Positions 39,744 through 51,400 of a stretch of 64,000 bases of DNA are shown piece by piece (within the stretch, counting starts at the first letter, position 1; each line of letters begins with the position of its first letter). Made by a program: the position numbers and the translations under genes. This DNA comes from Apteryx mantelli (taxonomy: Eukaryota > Chordata > Aves > Apterygiformes > Apterygidae): NCBI RefSeq assembly GCF_036417845.1, contig NC_089979.1, positions 27,593,958-27,657,957 on the forward strand. Reading direction: 5' to 3'. Below the pieces are notes generated by a model. The model saw only the letters and a program-made list of their open reading frames with translations, ran no database searches and was not told the DNA's origin.

Positions 39744-40394
39744 ATGGCCAAGATGCTGACACAGCAGCTAGTTTGTTTCCTGCCGAAAAGGAAGACTAGT
39801 ACAAAGGAGCAGCTTTCAGATGTGCCAGAAAGAAAGAACTGGGGGGACACAAAGAAACCGTGGTGCAGCAGTCAGACATGTAACAGCACACGGGGACTCA
39901 GAGAACTGCTCGCTCCGAATCCGGGGGTTCACCTGTGCCTCGCCAGCAGAGCCCTTGCTGCTGTGCGGAGTGACGGGGGAGTTCACTGCAGGCGGTGCCC
40001 CAGGAGCAACCATGGCATGATGGACTCAGTTCCTCACGTGCCCATGGGGAACATGTGCGGAGGGAGCAGCTCTGCCGTCCTTCCACAGCAGGCAGCTTCG
40101 ACCGAGAGGTGGAACGGGCACTGCTCCCCACCACCTTGCTACACTGAATTGATCACCCCAAAAGGGGTAAGACGGTTTCTCCTTCATCTAGTAGAAGTGC
40201 CCAGGTCTAGCCTCAGTCTGGCTCTTCAGAGCATTTCTAGTCATGAAGCTTCTGGGGTGTTGAGTGAGCTACGACACTGTGTAAACACTGCATTCGCAGC
40301 ATGTTTTTATTCCACAGTGAGGCAAATCTGGCCTCATATTTTGAAGAACTCGATACACCGTGCTGTTTCAAGATTAAACCTTCAATGGCCTTAG
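39744..40394 (+). other. 216-codon open frame of unknown status
   Basis: The frame starts with ATG at 39744 and is stop-free for 216 codons. Its first 400 bases overlap a patch of retained CpGs (39780-40130, for example CTCGCTCCGAATCCGGGGG). The predicted product is Ser-, Cys- and Arg-rich, with no signal peptide, membrane segment or domain that I recognise. Stop-poor composition in a GC-rich patch is a sufficient explanation. An exon of an unannotated RNA or a decayed retrocopy is also possible. I do not call it a gene. Confidence 0.2.
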
Positions 40395-42320
40395 GCCAAA
40401 CATCCCACATTGCTCTAGTGCCTTCTGACCTGCCTCCTTTCCAGATTTTCCTGCTGAAGGATGTGGAACAGGTACCAGAAAGAAATGAGATTTAGTGGTC
40501 AAAGATGCAGAGGTGCAAGACATTTTGTTCCAACCCACCATCATCCTTTCAAGTCCTCTGGTCCCATTTTCAGAAGCTTCTCAGGTTATCTGTGCATATT
40601 ATCCAAAGTCAAAAGTCATTCTCTTGCTTGTGGGTAAACTGTCATTAATGTGGGATAAAAAGCAAGCTGATTCACAGGAAAAAAATATTTATTGATGTCA
40701 CTTTAACAGGATAAAATTTCAGTTTATTTGCAACAGTTCCTAGCACAGAAAAACTCAGCAAACACTAAAATGTAAGAAATGTTCTAATCTTTATGGTAGA
40801 ACTAGGATGATCATAAACAAGAAGGCAGAAAGGAGAATGTAATAGCTTTCCTTTTGTTTCTGGAGGCTTGAAGATCATTTAAGTCCTGAGGGAGAAAAGC
40901 ATTATTGCTCTGTAAATCTCTCCCTACCAAGCTTACTGGATTGTTTGAAACAAGCAGTTTTACATTGCTGTGAATGACTGCTCAGGAAAAAAATAGCGTT
41001 GAGGGAAACAAAAGTGAGTGGTGTCGCAGGTCAGGACTGAGCTGTGCTGCCAGTTGTATTAATTAGCCTTGCTTGCACATTCTTGCATTATAATCAGTAT
41101 TATTCAGCTTTAATTTAATTGCCATTAACCTCTGCAAAACACCCACATGTTTGGATATGGGGAAATATATCTGGGGCATTACTGCATGGCTAGAAAGAGC
41201 AATTTGCTCACAGTCAAAAAGCAGCTTAAGAAAAGGTACCAGAGCTAACAGCAGCCTATTATTTATCAGCTACAAGAAGCTGTCAACTGCAAAAAGCATG
41301 GAGAATATTTATGGTGATTTGTCTCTCCTCTTACCAGAAAAGAAAGCTATTGGAATTGTTCATGCAACACAGATAAAATTTTCCAGGTTTTAGTAAAAAC
41401 TGCTCAATGTTCAGTTTGCCTGACTCAAGGAATGAAGGGCTGATCTGTTCCAAAAATGCCAAGAGCTGAATCTTGCCCGTGTCCCTAAACCTTCTCCATT
41501 GTGGTAGCATCCACCTTATCCTCAGATTAGTTTCCCCCAGAAAAAAGATTTTTTTCAGCTTCAGTTGGAGTATTAATATGACACAACTTTTGCAGCATGC
41601 GGGTCCACACATTATTACATTACAGCTAGGATAATTGTACACATTTCAGAGGTGGGCATGGGGAAGCTGAAGCCCATGATCTGAAGCCCTGCCACGTGCA
41701 GGAGCAAAGTTACGTCTCTTTGCATCATGGTCCAGCTGCAATCCCATGCTGCAGTAGTAGCATATCCTCTGGGAACTCCTGGGATGTCAGGAGTTAAATA
41801 TTCACTATGCATAGTTCTACTATTTATAATGAATATTAACTGTGTATAGTTATAGTGTTCTATGCAAACGATATTCATTATTTATGTTTCTGATTCAAGA
41901 CCATGCTTCAGATGAAATCACATGTTTAAATTTGTAGGCTGAGGCAAGTATTTTACACCCACTGCTGGGATGCAGTAGGGTACTGCTCTAGCTGGGATTC
42001 ACACCTACTAAATATGGAAATGGTGCCCCTTGGCTGTGGCTGACAGCACAGCAATCTTTGACAATTTGGGATAATAATTAATAAATACAAAATAATTTCC
42101 AGAGTATATACTAGACCACACTATCCAGCAGGCATGCAGACACAGTTACTGTCATTGCGGCTTATCTGTCTGGCTGCTGGGTTTTCTTACAACACATTAA
42201 TCACTCGCATCCCTGGTAAGGAGGCAGCTTCTTAAGCCTGCACGATGTAGGTCTTTTTAACTCCCTCTAATAAGCTCTCACTAGCATTTCATATTACAAA
42301 TGCATTTTATCAGTGGGTGG

Positions 42321-42697
42321 GTCTACACTGTCAAATCACTTAGCTCCAAGATTTGCTCCTAGAGCAAATCATCTGCACTGCACATATGCGTGTTCCCTCC
42401 CAGTCTCTCTTCTGGAACAGAACAGCTCGTTCCCACTGCTATAAAACCAGGCTTTGGCCCAGGAGCTGCTCCATTCAGGCCATGGGGCTATGCTGCATCT
42501 GCTCATCCTCGTCGCCACCCAGTAGGCTCACGCTTGCCTCTCCCACCGCGCCCGTGCACTGCACCCCAGGGCATGGCGCGCTGACCCTCGTCCGTGTGCT
42601 GCAAATAGCTCCTGAGCTCCACAGCAACCCTTTAATTACTCTGGGAAAGAGCCAGCTTAAAAAAGGGCATGTCCAATTGATTAGTGTAGCTGTAGCT
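42321..42697. mobile_element. Possible Harbinger-like MITE
   Basis: The left end GGGTCTACACTGTCAAAT is approximately mirrored at the right end, where the reverse complement of the sequence at about 42680-42697 reads GCTACAGCTACACTAATCAA. The shared core CTACACT also occurs at the left end of the transposase relic at 62083 (GTGTCTACACTAGCAAGT). Inside lies a perfect hairpin, GATTTGCTC-CTA-GAGCAAATC (42350-42370). The interior has more CpG than its surroundings. The terminal match is imperfect and no target-site duplication was established. Confidence 0.3.
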
Positions 42698-44742
42698 TTG
42701 GTATAGATGGCAACTTTGGCCTCCTACCAAGAACTGAGGCAGAAACCCACAAAAGTCAAGAGGACACTCTCTGACCCTCCTGGGAGCAGGCAGAGACCAT
42801 GCAGAAGAGGGACTGACGGTCTTAGCAGACCTGCTCAGGCCCCCTCACTTCATGACCCTCTGGAAAAAGGCCACACAGCCCCAAGGATATTGTTGACATA
42901 CATAACTTGTTGACTGCAAATACAACTGATCTAAGGTTAACACTAACAGCTCTAACTCAGTCACCACTCAGAGGAAACACTTCATACACCTTAAACACTG
43001 ACTCATCCATACTGGTCCTGTGCATGGCATCTCCCAGCGGTAGGGCTGAGCATTACTTGTTGCTTGCTCAGGCTTTTATGTCTTGCTTATTCCCCTGGCA
43101 GCACAGATGGTTTCACATACCATGAAGCCAGGTCCTATCATCTCCTGCTTTTGAGGTTCCTGGTCAATACCATTTGGGCAGTCCAACCACAGTCTAAGCC
43201 CTTATCTTGCAGGTCCCAGGCAGAATTCCTTGTTTCTTTCATAGCTGATCTTCCTGGAGTCTTGCATATGTTCATGCACATTTCATTGCAATATGCCCCT
43301 CTTGCCACTTTGACTTACCATACACCACTCTTTCCACTCCTTCCTGCCCACTGATATGCACACGCTCAGCTCCTGGATTCTGTCCGTTCAGCTACATGAC
43401 AAGTGTGTTCATTATAAAGTTACAACTACTATATTTCTGCATCAGAAATTACAGTCTACGTAAAATCAATCATTAGACTTTAAGTGAGATGCTTGCCAGG
43501 TCCACAGGAACATGTGAGCTGCATTCTGGTCTTGTGTGATTACTGTAGGCTTCTGCCTATGAAGGACTGTTCACAGAAATGCCATAGGGCTCTCAGAAGG
43601 GTTGCCTGTGTTCCCCAGCAATGGCTGCACTGCATTTTAACAGCAAGCCCTCAAGGGCAAAGAACCAAGTGTTCAGTGCAATCTCTACAGGCTAAAGAAA
43701 CACACCTTATAAGCACAGCTAAGAATTTATTGTTAGTCTAATGAAAGTGTTAATAATAAAAGAATTATTATTAGTCCAGTTACAATGATACTAACACAGA
43801 TAGTCTAAATTGTCCAGTTATTATGGTTCATTCCCAATAATGATACAGCTCATGCTCATCCTTCCTTGCCCCTCTGGGTCCTACGGCCACTGGTCCCAGT
43901 CTTCTCCACTAAGGAAGGGGGCTCTTATAGCAAGTCATCAGTACCCTGTGTTCTTCATTGAGAGGAATATGATGTTAATGCTGACAGTTTCTTCCTCCAC
44001 TTCTCTGGGAAAAGTATGACATTGATCTCACTCTGGGTCTGTTCAGAATCATTTTTATATATTTTCTAACATAGTCTGCTTACTTGCTCTTTCCTCATTG
44101 TTTTAGCAATTCCATATTATATCTAAATTTGCTATATCTAGTATATTTTACTTATTTTGGAGGCTTGTTCTTTGTTCTCTTTAGCAATTCACAGGTTTGT
44201 TTTTCTTTAGTGACTAGTACTGACCATCTGATTTTTGTTTACAGTCCTGGCTCCTCTAGTATGATTCTGTGCTTGCACTTTCAAGGCCTCTGCTATCATT
44301 CTGTGCTTGTACTTTCAGGGACCTTCACTACAACCCTCTGTTTTTCTTCAACCACCTTAAAGCTGTAGCTTGCTGATCACCTAATTAATGTTCTATTAGC
44401 ACAACTTTCACACATACATCCTTGTTTTAGGGTCATTATTACACTCTATCACTCTACAAAAATAATAATCCATTGGAAGACACAGATACGTTCAGACACC
44501 TACAGCAACAAACACAATACTCCATATCCTCTAGTTATGGCATCAGTAAATTATCAAAATTATCAAAATTAAATTATCAAAATTACTTTCCACTAGTCTA
44601 ATGTTTATAATTTATATACACACCCAGTGCACTCAAGGATAAACAATCTGGATGATGGCTTCAGAAACTTCCACCATGATCATACTCACTGTAGACATAA
44701 ATTGGCTGCCTGTTAATCAGTAGTCTTACAGATGGTGAGGTT

Positions 44743-45447
44743 TCAGAGTTCACAGGCAAGCTGCCATGGGCTTCTGCCAGCTGCCTTCATCAGCTCTTGT
44801 AGACAGTCCCTATACACAAGACCTCTGTATCTACCTCTGGTCATCCCTGGTAGTTGGCACATCCTGGTCCCATCAGCAACACCGCTATCCTGGGTCACAA
44901 GTCTCGTCTGGATGATGGGGAGATTGGCAGGGATGTAGCCCAGGTGACTTCCCCTGTGAAGATTCATCAGCCTGAACTGGCAGTTCACATCTCTGGCAAC
45001 AGCCTGCCCATATGCTGGCTTCCCTAGGATGGCTGTTCCACTTGTCAGGATTGATGTCTCCAGCTCTCTTGCGGAGACCCTGTTCAAGAGTAGAAGCCAG
45101 GCGTAGGACTGACCATGGATGTCAGCAAAGTTTGTCTGATGTGAACTTGAGCGGTAACCACAGCAGTGGCAGAGGCAGCAAAAAGCAGTAGCAATGGCAA
45201 GTGCAACAGTGGAGCGGTGAGTGGCATGCTCTTGCAGCAAGTGGTTATCAATGTATGGGGTGTGCAGACAGTTTTTGTGGAGTCTGCTGAGATAGTCACC
45301 TGCCATATGTGAGACAAAAGTGCCATACATGGCACACCAGAAAGGCCAATGGATGAGCTGGTGGTAAGCCTGCTGGATGTGTAGCAAGCCAGGTTTCATA
45401 TGCAGTCTGGTGCAGCTAGCTCGCTTAGGAGGGGCCAACCCTGACAT
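44743..45447 (-). other. Long antisense open frame of unknown origin
   Basis: On the - strand a frame starting with ATG at 45447 (an in-frame GTG lies nine bases upstream) is open for about 234 codons to a stop near 44743. The predicted product is rich in His, Leu, Cys and Tyr in its first half and contains ILGKPAYGQ and LGYIPANLP, but I recognise no family. The block is richer in GC than its flanks. It could be the remnant of a transposable-element protein or a chance open frame. There is no promoter or splice evidence for a gene. Confidence 0.2.
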
Positions 45448-48400
45448 TTTGAACACAAGCTATGATAGAGGAGATGCCTTCAGAAGTGTAGTTGCCAGCT
45501 CTCCATAGCCGAATTTGGAACTGTACTGAATTTGGACTAAGGAGAATTCATATGATATTCCTCACATGAAAGGCAATGTTTTTCATTTCTCTCTGCTCCT
45601 ACAAATGTGTGAAGTCTTGTACATCTGGGTTACTTTTAATAACATACCTGGGAAAAACCATAAATTAATCCTTCCAGAGCTGACCATGTGTTACCCCTTT
45701 TTGATCAAAGTGACTAGCATAATTCATTTTGTTTCATATAGGAGGAGATTTTGATGACAGTCAGGTATCTCTGATGTAGTCCTGTTTCTTTATAGAGGGT
45801 ATAGCAAGCCCTGTTGCCCTGGCCTCAGCAGGATACAAACAGTGGGAGATAATTTCTGTGATAACTCCAAGCACTTCTGTGACCAACATCTGCTGGAAAG
45901 TTTTCTCCCAGCTTTTTCTCCTGACCCTGTTAACACTGCCTCTCTGACTCAACGCTCAAGTTAAGCTCGTCTCATGACAAGCAAGTGTTCCACACTTACA
46001 ACCTGTATGTCCTCCTTAGAAGACACTGCAGTGATTTAAAATTTGCCTTTTTCATATGTCAGAGAACCTTCCAATGGTGATTTCAGCAAACCAGTAATTT
46101 TGCAGAGCAATGAGAAATTACCACACAGATGGTCAAACACCAGGTCTCAGCTGAGAGGTCAGCCATTCAGAGCCAAGGAGTGGCAACTTCTTAAATTCCT
46201 TTGATTACTTGTGATTATCTGCTTGTTAGATTAATCAAGAAGTCTCTCCTACAGTCTCAAACACATTGTGTCCTAGAAGTCCACTGTCACAGATATGAAT
46301 AATTGGAGGCTTTTATTTTGGATGCTTTCAAGGCAGGTGGAAAGCTACTGTCTTAAGAGGAGATAATGACAGTTCTTAGTTTCTACATTTATCATCACTT
46401 TATAGAACTCTCAAGTGGTAAACTAATGATCTTTTCTTACTAGCTCAGGATATTCTGATTTATGCCTGGTCAGTTCTTTAAGCTGTTTCTCTTCAAATTC
46501 AAATGACATTTACCCCACATGCTTCAATGGTCAGTGCTACTGAATTCTTAAATATACTTCTGTTCTCTCAAAAACATGTTGGAGATTTGCTTGAGCAAAC
46601 CCAAGTGACACTTTTTTTTAAATGAGCAGTACAATAAATACCTGCATCTTGACAGCCCTCTTAGACTGCCTGTTGGTCTCTCAGAAAAGTAGTCGCATCT
46701 TACACTTCTGCTGGGTGTTTGAGTGTCTTTGAGGTTAACAGGAGTAATTATTTCCTTCTTCATATGACTGACAAGGTTCATGCTTTGCTTAGCCAAACCA
46801 GTACAACCTGGTATAAATTGTTTCTACTGCATGATTTTCTCTCACATATCTAAAATAGCAATTTAAAACTCAGTGGTGATAGGCCTACAAGACATCTTTC
46901 TCCTTCCCCTGACTGACTGATAGGTTGCACCTATCAAAGGGTAAGTTTTTATTCAAGTGACACTGATTTTCACTTATATTAAGACCACTGCATACCACAC
47001 TGTCTACTTTACTACCTTTAAAGTAAAGCCTTTAAAATTAGTATATACTGCATATTCTCTTGGATCCCTTTATATTGCCAATGTGGTATAAGGTGACTTT
47101 ACTGTGGGTGAAAATCAGTGTTTGTGTATTTATCCCAAGGTTTTTGTTTATATAATTTTATACAATTTTAAAATAAATGGCTTTTCTGCATATTCACAAG
47201 AGAAAGCAGCCTCTCTCATTATGCATTCAACACGCATTATGCTGCTGCTGTTCTCCCACAATAGTCTGTAATCCAGAAGAAACCATGTTGTTTTACAGTG
47301 AATTGGTCTCAAAGTAGACAGCTACATAAGGCAGCTTTAATTTTCTTCTTTCTTTTTGCTTTCAAGTTCAGTAGCGAATTAAAACCAGCACTTGAACTGA
47401 CACAGCCAGAGTTCCTGAACATGAAGTAGCTCTGGATTCTTCCATTTTGGCAGAAATTTGAGAACACTTTCATGGCGTTTGGCAGTTTCACTCACATAAT
47501 TCATGTAGAGCTAGAACAAAAGCTTAGCTGAAGTAGTCTACTCCCAGGAGTGTAGAAAACTGTTGGATTTTCTAGTGGCTAAAGAAGTAGCATAATGCTA
47601 CTGGCAATGATGCAGAAATGTGTATCTTACCAAAATAGACACAAAGAGAAGGGAAAGAGGAAATATATTAATTATGGGAATATCAGTCCATTGGGCTAAA
47701 TGCTGGTGCTATTTACAGCAGTGTAAGGCAATCAAATTTTTTGATATGATGACAGAATTTGTTCTTTGTCTTTTATTAAAAACATTAGTATCTGCTTTAG
47801 TATACGTTACTTCATGATAGTTGTGTTACATGCCTAGACCTGAGTTTTGCAAAGGAAGTTGAAATAATTTGGTGCAAAGTGTAATGATGCACCTGTTCGC
47901 TTAATGCAAGTGCAAAGAGAAGAGAAACAAAACATTGCCTGTGTTCATTATTAGAGATTTGAATTCATTTTTAGTCTCTTTGCACAGGAGCAAATAACTG
48001 CTGTTGAGCAGTGAAGAATTAAGCTCCTAGGTACTTGTTTTCAGCTCGTTCTCTATGCCAGTCACTATGACATCTCATGCACAGAGAAGAGACAGTAAAA
48101 CTGGATTTATGCAACCAAGGACCAGACTGAAAAATCCTAGCTACATTACTTCAACTGAATTGCCAGCAGAAATTGAGTTGGGTGAGTTAAGCTGGATTCG
48201 GTTTTGTCTGTCCATTTTGCTCTACTGGCATTTTGAATAGGTCTCGGGAGCTGTCTTATGGTACTTTTTGCCATGAAATGTCTGTTCTCTTTTCAAGCTC
48301 TGTATACAATGCTACAGTCCCTGGATGTCCCTGCTCCTCTTTCTAAAGAGACTCAAGACTGCTGGGTTAGCCTAGTCCCTTAAATGTGTGCTGGGCTTGG

Positions 48401-51400
48401 GCTTCCCTTTGACTGCCATCAGTATCTCTAGGTCTGCATCAGCTACCAGCCATGATCAGCCTCTCCATCTAGATGTTCAGTAGACCAAGGTCTCCGCTGC
48501 TAGACTAGGATTATTTTTCCCTTACTTTCGTTTTTCACTGTGAAAGTCACTGGTCCTACAGCAACTTCATCCCAAACTTACTTCTAATGAAATCGTAAAA
48601 ATCAATGTTCTAGAAGAATATGTATTTCTAGCATATCACAGTCCTGACTGAATCTCTCAGATGGTCCTAACAGGCCAAAAAGTCTGAGTAAAGGATCAGT
48701 GCATGGGGTGACCACTGGTGGCACATGGGTGAGGTGATCCAGCATGTAATTTGTGCTCAGATGGCACAGCACAGCTATAAATGGCATTTACAGCACTGCA
48801 GGATTAAAACTAAGGCCCTGAGGCAGACATGCAAGACAGCTAAACCCAAAAGTGACCACTTAGTTATTGCTAAGTTATTGTCCTCTGCTACTGTGAGGAT
48901 CTAAACCGTATTCTATTGTGGGACAGGGACATCACACTAACTTACATGAGTACCTCCACAGAAGGAAACATGGTCATCCCTATCATTCAAAGTGAGTTTG
49001 GGTCCTCTGAGGACAAAGACAACCATGATGAGAAGGAAACTATGATCATAGATGGAAACAGCCTAGAGAGGTCCTGCTGCCCCAGGCCTTTCTCCTCTGC
49101 TTCTGGTCCCACTGCCTCAGACAAGCCTGACCCTTTGCCTTTCCCCCTTTCTTTCCAGCCTTCCTTCTCCTTTTGCAGCTTTGCTCTTTGGCTTTTGGCC
49201 TCCTCCTTCGACTTGGAGTTGAAGACATGCAGTTACATGGCAGAAAGTCTGAGAAAGAAAATGAAGACACAAACATGGAACCAAGCACTCTTTGTTACAA
49301 AAGTCATGTAAAAATATAAAAATGAGTAGTGGTTAGCCCCTTCCATGACACATCTTTTCCCAACTCCTCTGTCAGTCATAGCAGATAACCTTCATTGAAT
49401 TACTGAAATTCTGCTATGTAAGAATTTGAATGTTAACTGTATATATTGAAACAAATGTATTTTTGTACTTAGAATCAATTCCTCGCCTGTGAAGCATTTG
49501 TTTCTTTTTAAGACTTACTGAGATTGCTACTGACACATCATAGAGCTTTTCCTTTCTCCTTCTCTATTTATTATTGGCTTTGTCTGTCATTATATTTTAT
49601 CTAACATTGCTTCAGTTTTCCTTTCTCTGTCCTGATTTGTATACTAAAAAGCTTTCACACTTGCAAAGTTAGCTCTGAAACCTTTTTGTCTATAAATTCT
49701 TGGATGGAAAGGCTTCACCTCTAGACATTGACTAGTGATATAGTGGTTGATCCTAAACAGCAAGGATAAAAAGACACAGAAGGAGATTGAGAAAATGAGA
49801 TTTACATAACTTATAAATGTTAACAGTGATCAGCGCTGTCTCCCAGGACATGGTATAACTGGTTCCATAAGCATATTTTGCAGATCCTAGTTTAAAATAG
49901 CAATGCTGACACAGGTCCTGGAGTACACAAGATTTTATTAACCCAACAAATTAGTTTTTATGTGGTTACAGTTACCCTAAGATGTAAAGTGTGACTCATT
50001 TTTATATTCTACATTGATCTCCAGCAGAACTGTATGTCTCAGATGAATATATACTTAGTATTCTGCATGCTGTTTCAATTTTGTCATAGCTCAGGAGCAC
50101 CGGCCGAGAAGCTCAGGAAGAGCAAATCCATTTGTTATTTCTGCATATTAAAACAACAAGATTCAAATTTTTTTTTATCATAAATAGATCAAAAGAGTGA
50201 CACAGATCTTGACAGAAGTCAACTTGCTGTTGTATAGGTAAAGAGGATGGATACAGCGACCATAATATTTTCTATTTAATTCTGATACACACTACATTAA
50301 CAACAACTTTACCCCATATAATTTCAAAAAAACTTTATTACAGATTAAAATGTGATTGTGAAGCAATGAAAACCAAAAATTCATACTTCCTATCTGAACT
50401 TTTTCCTTCGCAGTTTACTGTGGAGTGAATCAATTGACCATTCCAGAAATCTGACTGGGAGGAGATGCCAGAGGGTATAGGTACAGATAGATTGGTTTTT
50501 TTTGTGTAAGGTATTCTGCTGCGTAGTTCCCTACAACTTGAGAAGTCACTGCAAAACTGTATTGTTATGCTGTGAAAACAATACACATTACGGGATGGGT
50601 GTAACAACCAGTACTCTGGAACTGTGCTGTAGATGCTCACTAGGCTGCCTCAGACATGTTGATTAGTACCTTTGCAGCTCATGGTAGTTAGTGTCTGAGC
50701 TTCAAAAACTATTGTTTTGTTGTATCCCTGGCATTTGGACATTTCAAGAAATATATTAAACTGCTAATTTAAAAAGCAGCAATTGAAATATGTGTAAATT
50801 CAATCCCAGTCTGCTACTACATGTCATATAGATAGGGACAGTTCAACTCAGGTTAATGCATCAGTATTTTGGAGGGAACAGCATACAAAACTATAACATA
50901 CCCCATTAACTCAGTATGTGTTATTTTGCTATCAGCATCATCCGTACCTCGCTTGTCCGCTGTAACACAACGCCTGGTTTGTATCAGTCTTTTGCATTGG
51001 AAATGACTCATGCTCTGTAGCACAGATTTCCTTTCCCCCAGCCTTTGTGACATTGTCCAAAGGAAATATGGCCTGAGCCACGGCAAGAACGAGATAAGAG
51101 GAGCACAACCGGGGCAAACACACACACAGTTGCTGCTACTGTTAGCGTCGCCCAAGAAGATAGGTTGCAGATTTACCCAGGCATGAAGAAGTCTGCTATA
51201 AGTAGTCCACAAAGAATGAAATTTCCTTGATCATTCTGAGGAAAGTTTACTCTTTTGTAAGAGTATTTCCTGTTTTGCTTACATTGTGTTTAATATCTGA
51301 GGTAAGGTGAGGTAACCTGTTGGGAAAGGAATAATATTAACATAACCACTATTTTATTAAAGCAACACTACAAAGGCACAGTGTTGTTGTCATTTACAGA

